Assembly: GCA_018828145.1 (NCBI GenBank)
Contig: JAHJWO010000042.1
Coordinates: 124,001 to 188,000, forward strand
Length of the DNA stretch: 64,000 bases
Direction of reading: 5' to 3'
Source: Alphaproteobacteria bacterium
GTDB lineage: Bacteria > Pseudomonadota > Alphaproteobacteria > Rhizobiales > Devosiaceae
The translations under genes were made by a program, and so were the position numbers. The notes beneath the pieces were generated by a model, which had not been told where the DNA came from, made no database searches, and saw nothing but the letters and a program-made list of their open reading frames with translations. Positions 26,066 to 35,023 of this stretch are shown piece by piece; position 1 is the stretch's first letter; every line of letters begins with the position of its first letter.

Positions 26066-26976
26066 TGGAACGCGTCGCCATCCCGCCGAGCCGTTCGCCC
26101 GCCAGTCCGCCGCCGGCAGGCGCCTGCGATTGTCACACCCATATATTCGGCCAGCCCTCGGCCTATCCGGTCGCCCACCCGCCCCACTATCTGCTTCCCG
26201 ATGCCGATGCGAAGCGGCATCGACAGATGCTGGACGAAACCGGGCTCTCCCGCGCCGTCCTCGTCCAGCCTGCGCCTTACGGAGACGATTGTGGCGCCAT
26301 CATCGAGGCCATCGCAGAGGCGCCGGCGACATTGCGCGGCATCGGCACGGCCTTTGCCGGCACCGGTCAGGACCACCTGGCAGCACTCAAGGCAGCCGGT
26401 ATCGTGGGTCTGCGCTTCGTCCATCTGGACCTGCCGGGCGGAACGAACCGCTTTCCCGGCGCAGCCGGCCTTGAGGACCTGCATGATCTCGCGCCTGCCA
26501 TGGCAGGGATCGGTCTGCATGTGCAGCTCTGGTGCGATGCGGCGACATTTGCGGAACACAGGCCGGCGCTCGCGCAGCTCGGCCTGCCCATAGTGCTCGA
26601 GCATATGGCGCGGTTCGACAGCGCTGCGGGCGTCACCGGCACTGCCTTTGAGGCCGTGCTCGCCGCGCTTGCCGAGGGCGAGGTCTGGGTCAAGCTGGCG
26701 CTCTGCCGCGCATCTCAGCAGGTGCCCGACTACCCCGACATACGACCCTTCCACGATGCCCTGGTCGCCGCCAATCCCCAACGCCTGCTCTGGGCATCTG
26801 ACTGGCCGCATGTGCGTCTCGATGAGGCCCGCCCCGATGTCGGTCACCTGCTCGATCTGTTTGCCGAGTGGACCGGGCAGGACGCAGCGCTGGCCCAGCG
26901 CATTCTCGTGCACAACCCCGCTGACCTCTACGGGTTCGACTCCCCTTCTCGCCAGACGCAAGGACTTGGCCAATGA
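26065..26976 (+). CDS. Amidohydrolase-family protein, LigI/PDC-lactonase-like
   Basis: A 303-residue TIM-barrel amidohydrolase of the COG3618 group. The N-terminal metal-type motif is CDCHTHIFG, with further family marks VGLRFVHLDLPGG, PIVLEHMARFD and LLWASDWPHVRLDE (active-site Asp). It resembles 2-pyrone-4,6-dicarboxylate lactonase and related lactonases. It starts on the CMD stop and overlaps the crotonase start (ATGA). Probable role: hydrolysis of a lactone or ring product in this pathway; substrate not identified. Confidence 0.88.
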   Translation: MERVAIPPSRSPASPPPAGACDCHTHIFGQPSAYPVAHPPHYLLPDADAKRHRQMLDETGLSRAVLVQPAPYGDDCGAIIEAIAEAPATLRGIGTAFAGTGQDHLAALKAAGIVGLRFVHLDLPGGTNRFPGAAGLEDLHDLAPAMAGIGLHVQLWCDAATFAEHRPALAQLGLPIVLEHMARFDSAAGVTGTAFEAVLAALAEGEVWVKLALCRASQQVPDYPDIRPFHDALVAANPQRLLWASDWPHVRLDEARPDVGHLLDLFAEWTGQDAALAQRILVHNPADLYGFDSPSRQTQGLGQ

Positions 26977-27737
26977 CGGCTCTCCAGCTCACCATCGCCG
27001 ACGGCATCGCCGTCGTCACCCTTGACCGTCCACCTGTCAACGCCCTCACCATGGCGCTTTATGGCGAGATCGCCGCGCTGTTCGAGAGCTTCGCCGAGCG
27101 GCTCGACGTGCGCTGCGTCGTGCTGACGGCCACGGGCACCAAGGCCTTCTGTGCCGGACTGGACCTGCACGAATTTCTGGCGGCAACGCCCGACAATGAC
27201 GCCGAGCGTGCCGCCATCGTGCGCCGGTGCTTTGCTGCGGTCCGCCACTGCGATGTTCCGGTCATTGCAGCCGTCAATGGCCCGGCGCTGGGAGCCGGCT
27301 GCGTTCTGGCCTCCGTGGCCGATATTCGCCTGGCCAGCGCCAATGCCCGCTTCAGCCTGCCCGAGATCAATGTGGGTCGCTGCGGCGGCACGGCCCATCT
27401 GGGGCGTCACCTGCCGCAGGGCGTGCTGCGCCACATGGTGTTCACCGGTCTGCCACTGAGCGTCGAGGACGCCTGGCGCTTCGGTTTCGTGCAGGAAGTC
27501 GTGGACGCCGAAGCGCTGATGACCCGGGCCATGGAACTGGCGACCCTGATTGCCAGCAAGGCGCCGCTCGGCCAGCGCCTGGGCAAGCAATCGATGAACG
27601 CCGCAGAATTCCTCCCGGTGGAGGAAGGCTATGCCGGCGAACAGGTTTTCAGCACCCGCCTGATGCGCACCGCCGACGCGCGCGAGGCCACCCGCGCCGT
27701 CGTTGAAAAGCGTGCCCCGGTCTGGAGCGGGCAATGA
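26973..27737 (+). CDS. Crotonase-family enoyl-CoA hydratase/isomerase-like protein
   Basis: A 254-residue crotonase. Oxyanion-hole segments are CAGLDLHEFLA and VNGPALGAGCVLA. Only one of the two hydratase glutamates is present: SLPEINVGRCGG keeps the second, but the first position (GAGCVLA) is Val. Single-Glu crotonases include isomerases and the hydroxycinnamoyl-CoA hydratase-lyases, so simple hydration should not be assumed. It overlaps both neighbouring genes by four bases. Confidence 0.88.
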   Translation: MTALQLTIADGIAVVTLDRPPVNALTMALYGEIAALFESFAERLDVRCVVLTATGTKAFCAGLDLHEFLAATPDNDAERAAIVRRCFAAVRHCDVPVIAAVNGPALGAGCVLASVADIRLASANARFSLPEINVGRCGGTAHLGRHLPQGVLRHMVFTGLPLSVEDAWRFGFVQEVVDAEALMTRAMELATLIASKAPLGQRLGKQSMNAAEFLPVEEGYAGEQVFSTRLMRTADAREATRAVVEKRAPVWSGQ

Positions 27738-29752
27738 CGGACAGTCCGGTCCGGCTGCGCTTCGAGGATGATATCGCGGTCCTCGTCATCGACAATCCGC
27801 CCGTCAATGCCGGGTCGCGGGCAGTTCGGGAGGCCTTGCTGGACCGGCTCGGCGACCTGGTCGGCAGCGCCGCCACGGGCGTAGTCATCGTCGGCGCCGG
27901 CAGGACCTTCGTCGCGGGGTCCGATATCCGCGAATTCGGCGCGCCGCTGGAAGAGCCGCAACTGCCGGCCGTGATCGCCGCCATCGAGGCTCTGCCTATC
28001 CCCGTCGTCGCTGCCATCCATGGCGCCGCCTTGGGCGGTGGTTTCGAGCTGGCGCTGGGCTGCGACGCCCGGGTGGCATCAGCCGATGCGGTCGTCGGGC
28101 TGCCGGAGGTAAAGCTCGGCATGGTGCCGGGCGCCGGCGGCACGCAGCGCCTCGTCCGCCTCGTCAATGTAGCCAAGGCGATAGATCTGGTCTGCAGCGG
28201 CCAGCATGTTCCCGCACCAGAGGCCCTGGCGCTGGGGCTGATTGATGTGCTCGCCGATGGCGACCTGCTCACCGCCGCCCTCGCTCATGCCCGGTCACTG
28301 GGAACCACCAAGCGCCGCCTGGGCGAAGCACCCGTGCTGTCATCCAGCGAAACCGACATCGCCGCAGCCGCCGACAAGGCGATGCGCCGCGGTCGCCAGC
28401 GGCCCAATGTGGTCGAAGCCATTCCGCTGCTGCGCGATGCCAACAGCGCGCCATTTGCCACCATGCTTGCACGCGAGCGCGCCGCGTTCCAGCAGTTGCG
28501 CTCCAGCGATGAAGCCGCTGCGCTCCGCCACCTGTTCTTTGCTGAACGCGAGGCCGGTAGGGTGGATGGCCTTGCGGGCGTCGCCCCTCTCCCCATCCAC
28601 ACCGTTGGCGTGGTCGGCGCCGGAACCATGGGCGCGGGCATTGCCGTCTGCCTGCTCAATGCCGGCCTGACCGTTCGGCTCATCGAACAGGACGAGGCAG
28701 CCCTCTGGCGCGGCATCGACCGCATCGAGAAGACACTGGCGGCCGACGTCGCGAGCGGGCGATGCAGCACCAGCCAAAGCGCCAGCCGGCGCGCTGCCCT
28801 CACCGGCAGCATCGCATTGGCCGACCTGCGCGATTGCGATCTCATCATCGAGGCAGCCTTCGAGGATCTTGCCATCAAGCAGGATCTCTTCGCCCGGCTC
28901 GACGCCGTTGCGCGGCCTGACGCGGTCCTTGCCACCAACACCTCCTACCTCGACATTGCGGCTATCGCCGCTGCGACGCAGCGGCCCGCATCGGTCATTG
29001 GCCTGCATTTCTTCAGCCCGGCCAATGTGATGAAGCTGCTGGAGGTCGTACGCACGCCCCAGACATCAGATCAGGCGCTGCTCACCGGGCTCAAACTGGC
29101 GCGGCAGATCGGCAAGATTGCCGTGGTCTCTGCCTTGGGCGAGGGCTTCATCGGCAACCGCATCTATTCCGCCTATCGCCGGCAATGCGAGTTCATGGTT
29201 GAGGAAGGCGCCACCCCGCAACAGGTCGATGCTGCCCTGGAAGCCTTTGGATTCGCCATGGGACCATTCGCAGTCTCGGACCTGTCCGGGCTCGATATCG
29301 CCTGGAAGACGCGCCAGCGCCTGGCGGCCACGCGCGATCCGCGCGAACGCTATGTCACGATCCCCGACCGCCTCTGCGAAGCCGGCCGGCTGGGCCGCAA
29401 GGCAGGCGCCGGTTGGTATCGCTACGACGAGCGCGGGCAGCGCCATGTCGACCCCGCCGTCGCAACATTGATCGAGGCGAATTCAGCGGTTGCCGTGCGG
29501 CGCGCCTTCCATGCCGAAGAAATTCAGCGCCGCGCCCTGGCGGCTATCGTCAATGAGGCAAAGCTCGTCCTGCAGGATGGCGTGGCCCAGCGGGCCGGCG
29601 ACATCGATGTCGCCCTGGTCCACGGCTATGGCTTTCCGGCCTGGGAAGGCGGTCCGCTCTATTGGCATGCCAGGCACGACCGTCAGGAAACCGTCAAAGC
29701 CCTTGATGAGGTCGAAAGGGCGACCGGCTTTGGTTTTCGCCGCGCCGGCTAG
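27734..29752 (+). CDS. FadB/FadJ-type bifunctional enoyl-CoA hydratase / 3-hydroxyacyl-CoA dehydrogenase
   Basis: A 672-residue fusion. The N-terminal crotonase half has both catalytic glutamates (GGGFELALGCD and GLPEVKLGMVPGAGG). The C-terminal half has the NAD-binding loop GVVGAGTMGAGIAVCLLNAG and catalytic His in GLHFFSPANVMKLLEVV, then a C-terminal helical domain. It would hydrate and oxidise an acyl-CoA as in beta-oxidation. No thiolase or acyl-CoA dehydrogenase gene is nearby. Last gene of the operon; its stop overlaps a convergent GntR gene by four bases. Confidence 0.93.
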   Translation: MTDSPVRLRFEDDIAVLVIDNPPVNAGSRAVREALLDRLGDLVGSAATGVVIVGAGRTFVAGSDIREFGAPLEEPQLPAVIAAIEALPIPVVAAIHGAALGGGFELALGCDARVASADAVVGLPEVKLGMVPGAGGTQRLVRLVNVAKAIDLVCSGQHVPAPEALALGLIDVLADGDLLTAALAHARSLGTTKRRLGEAPVLSSSETDIAAAADKAMRRGRQRPNVVEAIPLLRDANSAPFATMLARERAAFQQLRSSDEAAALRHLFFAEREAGRVDGLAGVAPLPIHTVGVVGAGTMGAGIAVCLLNAGLTVRLIEQDEAALWRGIDRIEKTLAADVASGRCSTSQSASRRAALTGSIALADLRDCDLIIEAAFEDLAIKQDLFARLDAVARPDAVLATNTSYLDIAAIAAATQRPASVIGLHFFSPANVMKLLEVVRTPQTSDQALLTGLKLARQIGKIAVVSALGEGFIGNRIYSAYRRQCEFMVEEGATPQQVDAALEAFGFAMGPFAVSDLSGLDIAWKTRQRLAATRDPRERYVTIPDRLCEAGRLGRKAGAGWYRYDERGQRHVDPAVATLIEANSAVAVRRAFHAEEIQRRALAAIVNEAKLVLQDGVAQRAGDIDVALVHGYGFPAWEGGPLYWHARHDRQETVKALDEVERATGFGFRRAG

Positions 29753-30495
29753 CGCAACTTGACGTCGAAGCGCACCACGTCGCCGCGATAGACGCCCTCG
29801 GCGACCAGCACCGCCGTGCCCGTCTGGTCCACCGCACGGCGATAGACGAAGGCGACTGGCGCGTTGATGGCAATGTCGAGCGCCTTGGCCATGTCCATGT
29901 CCGCGCTCCGGATCGTCAGCGTCTGCTGCGCATCGACGATCTCGACGCCCGGCACATCCGCCACCAGACGCAGGGCCGTCTTGGTTTCCAGGTCGTTCTG
30001 CGTGATCCGGTCCGAAAGTCGCTCATCAATGTAGAGCTCGGTGAGCAGGAATGGCTTGCCCTCGCGCCAGTGGCGGCGGTTGAGGTGCCGGTATTTGGGT
30101 GCCGCATTGCCGATCATATAGGGCAGGTCAGGCAAGTCGCGGTCACGCTGATCGGTCAGGATTTCGATGCGGGCGTCGTGGCTGGGGCGCAGCAGGCCCG
30201 ACCAGTCGGTCGCCACCGCACACCACAGCGCTTCCTGCGGCCGGCTGCGCACGAAGGTGCCCTTGGCGCGAAACCGCTCGATCAGGTTTTCCTTCTCCAG
30301 CTGGTCCAGCGCCTGCCGGATCGTGGCCCGCGCCACGCCGCATTCGATCGCCAGCTCATCCACCGTGGGTATCTGACTGCCGACCGGCCACTGCCCGGAT
30401 TCGATGCGCCGCTTGAACAGGGTCGCCAGCTGGATGTAGCGAGAAACGGCGCTCTTCCCAAAATCGACTGTGGCCGTCGCTGGCTTGGTATTCAC
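29749..30495 (-). CDS. GntR-family (HutC/UTRA type) transcriptional regulator
   Basis: A 248-residue regulator. The winged helix (about residues 15-80) has PTVDELAIECGVARATIRQALDQLEKE and ENLIERFRAKGTFVRSRP, followed by a UTRA domain. The GTG start (MNTKPATATV) follows a GGGA site and is preferred to an upstream extension. It lies between the CoA-type operon (convergent) and the tannase gene (same strand, 125 bases upstream), so it may control one or both. Confidence 0.9.
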   Translation of the reverse strand: MNTKPATATVDFGKSAVSRYIQLATLFKRRIESGQWPVGSQIPTVDELAIECGVARATIRQALDQLEKENLIERFRAKGTFVRSRPQEALWCAVATDWSGLLRPSHDARIEILTDQRDRDLPDLPYMIGNAAPKYRHLNRRHWREGKPFLLTELYIDERLSDRITQNDLETKTALRLVADVPGVEIVDAQQTLTIRSADMDMAKALDIAINAPVAFVYRRAVDQTGTAVLVAEGVYRGDVVRFDVKLR

Positions 30496-30587
30496 TGAAA
30501 TGTCCCGGGTTCGTCTCGACCGCCTCAATCTACGACGCCGGCAAGTCAGTTACAACCAATAGACTGGCTTTAGGGGTTTAACGGCAA

Positions 30588-30613
30588 GCGGCGCGGACGA
30601 TCGACCGCGCCGC
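30588..30613 (-). terminator. GC-rich hairpin after the tannase-family gene
   Basis: Nine-base arms GCGGCGCGG and CCGCGCCGC enclose an eight-base loop containing CGATCG, eight bases beyond the tannase stop on the minus strand. No T-run; possible terminator or processing stem before the GntR gene. Confidence 0.4.
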
Positions 30614-30620
30614 CACTGAA

Positions 30621-32210
30621 CTATGAACAGACAAAGCTGCTGGTTGCCGTTTCGTATTGAATGGTGCTCGGATAGGGACAGAGCGGACGCTCGCGTTCCG
30701 GTTCGCCGCCCGAAGCGATCAGGGCCACTGGGGCCTTGCCTTCTTCAACCCATGCCACCAAGGCATCGAGACCAGAGAAGGTGTCCGGACCCGTGCCAAC
30801 ACGTGAATGTCCAATGCCCGGCATCAGGTAGAGACGGGCGAAATCCTGCACCGTCTGAACATCGCCATAGCGCTCGATCAGCGATTCATACCAGTCGCGG
30901 GTATCAATGGCCGAAATGCCCTGATCGCCCATGCCGTGGTAGACGATCACCTTGCCTCCAGCAAACCGGAAGGCGTCCATGTCCGCGGAGTTCGCGCTGG
31001 TATAGTCGGACGAGGCGGACAGCTTCGCCGGATCGGTTTCAAAATCAAACGCGAAGGAATCGAAGTCTGGGTCTGGCGGTGTCATGAAGACATAGCGGAT
31101 CGACGTGTTGGTGGCCCGGCTGCCATTGTTGGGCCACTCTTCGGCATCACCCAGCTTCCAGCGACGGAAGTCGGACCCGGCATCATAGGGGAAGGGCGCA
31201 TAGAGCTGTTCGCCAGCCGCATTGCGCGCGCCATCGTGCACTTTCACGAAGGCTGCCGCCTGCGCTGAGGTGATGCAGGTATCGCTCTTGTCGCCGGCGC
31301 AGATCAGGCCCGCCGGATCGAATTCGCAAAGCGCGGGGCTATCGACCACACCGTCCTGCAGCCCATCAAGGCCGTCACATTGCCGCGCGATTTCGGCATT
31401 GATGAGGGCTAGGTCCGCATCGGAATAGGCCTTGGCCAGGAGCGGGCGGCCCTCCGCGTCTTTGGGCGCAATCTCGGCCATGGCAGCTAGGTCCCAGGCG
31501 GTGGCGACGTGACCGCGCGACTGCGAAATGATCGGCGATCCGGCTAGCACGCCGTCAAAATGATTGGCAAAGCGCTGTGCTGCCATAAGGCCCTGACGAC
31601 CGCCGTTGGAATTGCCCACGATGTAGGAGTAGCGCGGCGGCATGCCGTAGCTGTCCTGGATCAGAGCCTTCGCAACAGTGGTCACCAGATCCAGGGAATT
31701 ATATCCCCAGTCGATGCGCGCCTTGGGGTCGAGGCCAAACGAGGCGTCTCTGCCATTGGCCGCTGTGTGGCCCGCATCTGTGCTCACAACGGCATAGCCC
31801 AGCGTCAGCGCCGGCTCGTTGCCGATTGTATTGACACCCACTGCCGGATTGATCGAGCCATCTGTGCCGCCGCCACCCTGAAAGAAGAACCGCTCGTTCC
31901 AACTGGTGGGCAGGCGCAGCTCGAAGCCGGTGGCGTAGCTGACACCATCAACGCCCACCCGCTCTTCGAGATACCCCGTCACCACACAGTGGGGCGGCAG
32001 GGCGACCTCGTCATGGTTCCCGCCTAATACCAGTTCGGTTGAGGCAATGCGAAGGTCGCGATACCGAAAATCGGCCAACCCTTCGCACCACGCCGGAGCA
32101 TCTGCCTCGCCGACCTCTTTTGATTGGGCCGGCGAGCCTGCCAGTCCCAGTATCACCGCGGTCGCAACAGCCAACGTCGGCCCATATCCTCTAGGCGTCA
32201 CTTTCCTCAT
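30621..32210 (-). CDS. Secreted tannase/feruloyl esterase-family hydrolase
   Basis: A 529-residue secreted esterase with a signal peptide (about residues 1-30, ending SPAQSK). The nucleophile elbow is VGNSNGGRQG, the acid is in VYHGMGDQGIS and the histidine in MPGIGHSRVG, matching the tannase-family triad. The calcium-loop region reads CDGLDGLQDGVVDSP. Cysteines occur in pairs (DTCITS, LICAGD, ending FVCS), as expected for a periplasmic or secreted protein. It probably splits gallate or hydroxycinnamate esters from plant material. GAGGAGGAG precedes the ATG. Confidence 0.9.
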   Translation of the reverse strand: MRKVTPRGYGPTLAVATAVILGLAGSPAQSKEVGEADAPAWCEGLADFRYRDLRIASTELVLGGNHDEVALPPHCVVTGYLEERVGVDGVSYATGFELRLPTSWNERFFFQGGGGTDGSINPAVGVNTIGNEPALTLGYAVVSTDAGHTAANGRDASFGLDPKARIDWGYNSLDLVTTVAKALIQDSYGMPPRYSYIVGNSNGGRQGLMAAQRFANHFDGVLAGSPIISQSRGHVATAWDLAAMAEIAPKDAEGRPLLAKAYSDADLALINAEIARQCDGLDGLQDGVVDSPALCEFDPAGLICAGDKSDTCITSAQAAAFVKVHDGARNAAGEQLYAPFPYDAGSDFRRWKLGDAEEWPNNGSRATNTSIRYVFMTPPDPDFDSFAFDFETDPAKLSASSDYTSANSADMDAFRFAGGKVIVYHGMGDQGISAIDTRDWYESLIERYGDVQTVQDFARLYLMPGIGHSRVGTGPDTFSGLDALVAWVEEGKAPVALIASGGEPERERPLCPYPSTIQYETATSSFVCS

Positions 32211-32246
32211 TCAGCTCCTCCTCAGCTATTAAGTTATAAGTACGAT

Positions 32247-32276
32247 ATTATAGTTTTTATTGGACGCAGCTGTCTG
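32247..32276 (-). promoter_or_regulatory. Candidate promoter of the tannase-family gene
   Basis: On the minus strand CAGACA (32271-32276), an 18-base spacer and a perfect TATAAT (32247-32252) sit about 40 bases before the start codon, in an AT-rich 79-base gap that separates tctA from the tannase gene. Confidence 0.45.
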
Positions 32277-32289
32277 CTGACCCTCTACG

Positions 32290-33798
32290 TCACTCCTCCT
32301 TGAAGGCCTGTTCGCGGCCCTTGCGGATGGCGGGGAGCGTCACCGCGGCAATGGCGATGGCGGCGATGATCAGTAGGGCTGCGGAAATCGGCCGCTCGAT
32401 GAAGATCATCGGATCGCCGCGCGAGACCAGCATGGCACGCCGGATATTCTCCTCGAGCATCGGGCCTACCACAAAGCCGAGCAGCAGCGGCGCGGGCTCG
32501 CAATCGAGCTTGACCAGCACATAGCCAATGACTGCAAACACGGCCATCAGGGTCACGTCGAAACTGGCATTGTTGACGCTGAAGACACCCACCGAGCAGA
32601 ACACGACAATGGCCGGGAACAGGAAGTGATAGGGCACGCTCAGCAGCTTCACCCAGATGCCGACCAGGGGTAGGTTCAGCACCACCAGCATCAGGTTGCC
32701 CAGCCACATCGAGACGATCAGCCCCCAGAACAGCACGGGCTGCTCGGTCACCACATTGGGGCCGGGCGTGATGCCCTGGATGATCAGCGCACCGATCATC
32801 AGCGCCATGACCGGATTGGACGGAATGCCCAGTGTGAGCATGGGGATGAACGAGGTCTGTGCCCCGGCATTGTTGGCGCTTTCCGGCCCGGCGACCCCGG
32901 CCAGCGCCCCCTTGCCGAAGGTTTCGGGCTTGCGGGAAAGCTTCTTCTCCAGCGCATAGGAGGCAAATGACGACAGCATCGCCCCGCCACCGGGAAGAAT
33001 GCCCAGGATAGACCCGAGCGCGGTGCCGCGCAGCACGGGGGCGGCCATCTCGCGCAGGTCCGCCCGGCTGGGGAACAGGTTCTTGATCTTGGTCGACAGC
33101 ACCGAACGACTGCTTTCGTCCTCGAGATTGCGGATCACCTCGGCAATGCCGAACATGCCCATGACGATGGCGATGAATTCATAGCCGTCGATCAGCTCGA
33201 TCATGTTGAGGGTGAAGCGCTGGGCGCCCGTATAGATGTCCTGCCCACCCAGTCCGAGCAGCAGCCCCATCAGCATCATGGCAAAGGCCTTGAGCAATGA
33301 TCCCGATGCCAGCGCAATCGAGGCGAACAGGCCAAGCACCATCAGCGAGGTATATTCGGCCGGCCCGAAGGTCAGCGCCACCGCCGCCAGCGGCGGAGCA
33401 AACAGCGCCAGCAGGATTGTCGCCACCGTGCCGGCAAAGAACGAGCCAATGGCCGCCGTGGCCAGCGCCACCCCTGCCCGGCCGTTGCGCGCCATCTGGT
33501 ATCCATCGACGGCCGTCACCACCGAGGAACTTTCCCCCGGCAGGTTGATCAGGATGGCCGTGGTCGAGCCACCATACTGGGCCCCATAATAGATGCCGGA
33601 CAACATGATGAGCGCGCCGACCGGCGGCAGGCCGAAGGTCACCGGCAACAGCATGGCAATGGTCGCCACCGTGCCGATGCCCGGCAGCACGCCGATCAGC
33701 GTCCCCAGCAGCACGCCTGCGAAACAGTAGAACAGGTTGTCCAGCGAAAAGGCCGCGGACAGTCCGACGGAGAGATTGGCAAACAGGTCGATGCTCAT
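32290..33798 (-). CDS. tctA: Tripartite tricarboxylate transporter large permease (TctA)
   Basis: A 502-residue TctA-family permease with about twelve membrane segments. Family motifs LLGTLIGVLPGIGTVATIAML and YYGAQYGGSTTAILINLPGE (described as visible blocks) near the N-terminus are diagnostic, repeated in weaker form at GSILGILPGGGAMLSSFASY. It starts three bases after tctB. It imports a carboxylate captured by the TctC receptor; the neighbouring tannase suggests an aromatic acid, but this is inference. Confidence 0.94.
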   Translation of the reverse strand: MSIDLFANLSVGLSAAFSLDNLFYCFAGVLLGTLIGVLPGIGTVATIAMLLPVTFGLPPVGALIMLSGIYYGAQYGGSTTAILINLPGESSSVVTAVDGYQMARNGRAGVALATAAIGSFFAGTVATILLALFAPPLAAVALTFGPAEYTSLMVLGLFASIALASGSLLKAFAMMLMGLLLGLGGQDIYTGAQRFTLNMIELIDGYEFIAIVMGMFGIAEVIRNLEDESSRSVLSTKIKNLFPSRADLREMAAPVLRGTALGSILGILPGGGAMLSSFASYALEKKLSRKPETFGKGALAGVAGPESANNAGAQTSFIPMLTLGIPSNPVMALMIGALIIQGITPGPNVVTEQPVLFWGLIVSMWLGNLMLVVLNLPLVGIWVKLLSVPYHFLFPAIVVFCSVGVFSVNNASFDVTLMAVFAVIGYVLVKLDCEPAPLLLGFVVGPMLEENIRRAMLVSRGDPMIFIERPISAALLIIAAIAIAAVTLPAIRKGREQAFKEE

Positions 33799-33801
33799 GG
33801 C

Positions 33802-34269
33802 TCAATACCCTCCCAGCCATGGACCGATCATGCTGAGCGGCAGTCCGAGCCCCCAGATGAACGCCGCCCAGCTGAAGACGGCGAGACCTGCGGCAAGAAT
33901 GACGCTGGGAATGGGCCTGGCTTTTACGCTGCCGAGGCAGGTGACCAGCACCATGGCGAACACAGTGGGTCCGAGGCCCGCGCCGCGCACGCAGAAGGCA
34001 AAGATCAGCAGCGCCCCGATCACGGCAGCCAGCCCGCGCAGCGGTATGCCGGCCATGCCACCGGCGCCACGCAGCACGCCGCGCAGCAGCACCGCGACCC
34101 CAAAACCCAGCAGCAGCAGCGAGAGCGCCACCGGCAGATAGCCAGGCCCCATGGAACGAAGCGATCCCATGGACAGGTTGAGCGACTGCGCCGTGAACCA
34201 GATGCCCACCCCGGAGAAGATCGCTCCGGACAGGACGTCCTTGTCCCGCAATTTGCTCAAGGCGCTCAT
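33802..34269 (-). CDS. tctB: Tripartite tricarboxylate transporter small permease (TctB)
   Basis: A 155-residue TctB-family protein with four predicted membrane segments. The N-terminal DVLSGAIFSGVGIWFTAQSL and MGSLRSMGPGYLPVALSLLLLGFG are typical. It overlaps the upstream alpha/beta-hydrolase gene by four bases and is followed directly by tctA. Confidence 0.9.
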   Translation of the reverse strand: MSALSKLRDKDVLSGAIFSGVGIWFTAQSLNLSMGSLRSMGPGYLPVALSLLLLGFGVAVLLRGVLRGAGGMAGIPLRGLAAVIGALLIFAFCVRGAGLGPTVFAMVLVTCLGSVKARPIPSVILAAGLAVFSWAAFIWGLGLPLSMIGPWLGGY

Positions 34270-35021
34270 CTGGCAATCTCCGGAATATGAAGTTGGCGCA
34301 CAAAGGCATCGATGGCCTCGGCGACCTCAACGGGCTGCTCGGGCAGCAGCGCATGCCCGGCATTGTCTATGGTGACGACGGTGACCCGATCGCCAAGCTC
34401 GTCGCGCAGTTCCATGGCCTGGTTGGCGGGGGCAATCGCATCCCGTGCGGCCTGGACATCCAGGATCGGCACGACGCCCCCCGCATGCCACCACCTTGCC
34501 CGGTCGCTCCGCGCCGCCGCCAGGCGCTGTGCGGCGGCCAGTTCAGGATGCCAGCCCGCCAGCCACGGCCGCGCGTCCTGGCCCGATGCGAAATAGGCGC
34601 GCCGCAGATGGCCGAGCCGTTCTGCTTCGCTCAGCCGGGGATCGAAACTCCCGTCGATGGACGGCCTGATGTCCGCGGGGACCACCCGCCGCGCTGCCGC
34701 CAGCAGGACGACGGCAATGACGCGCTGCGGACTCATGACCGCGGCCATGCGCGCCACCCAGTTTCCGAAGGCATGGCCGACCACCACCAGCGGCCCACTA
34801 TCCTGCGGTGCGGCACTCAAGAGGTGCGACGCGAGTGTTTCGAGATTGGCCGAAGCGACATCTTCACCCGCCGCCAGGCCGAAGGGCTCTGGCGCGACGA
34901 CCCGATGGCCGAGAGCCCGCAAGCCCGCCGCCACCGTCGTGAAATCCTCGGCTCCGCGACCCAGCGAGGGTGCGAGGAGCAGGGTTACCCCCCGCTCCTT
35001 CGCTGTCGTGACGTCGAACAC
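34266..35021 (-). CDS. Alpha/beta-hydrolase within a TTT transporter operon
   Basis: A 251-residue alpha/beta-hydrolase-fold protein without signal peptide. The oxyanion segment is LLLAPSLGRGAEDF, but the nucleophile elbow reads VVVGHAFGNWVA: the position of the usual Ser in G-H-S-x-G is Ala. The downstream DNAGHALLPEQPVEVAEAI provides the family His, and ILDVQAARDAIAPANQA the likely acid region. Loss of the Ser is odd and may mean a non-hydrolytic role. It lies between tctC and tctB and is coupled to both. Confidence 0.85.
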   Translation of the reverse strand: MFDVTTAKERGVTLLLAPSLGRGAEDFTTVAAGLRALGHRVVAPEPFGLAAGEDVASANLETLASHLLSAAPQDSGPLVVVGHAFGNWVARMAAVMSPQRVIAVVLLAAARRVVPADIRPSIDGSFDPRLSEAERLGHLRRAYFASGQDARPWLAGWHPELAAAQRLAAARSDRARWWHAGGVVPILDVQAARDAIAPANQAMELRDELGDRVTVVTIDNAGHALLPEQPVEVAEAIDAFVRQLHIPEIAR

Positions 35022-35023
35022 TT

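Noticed and set aside
30549..30582. Similarity between the GntR upstream region (CTGGCTTTAG) and the GST upstream region (CTGGTTTTTTAG)
   Set aside because: Short, gapped and with no clear dyad; too weak to claim a shared operator of the UTRA regulator.
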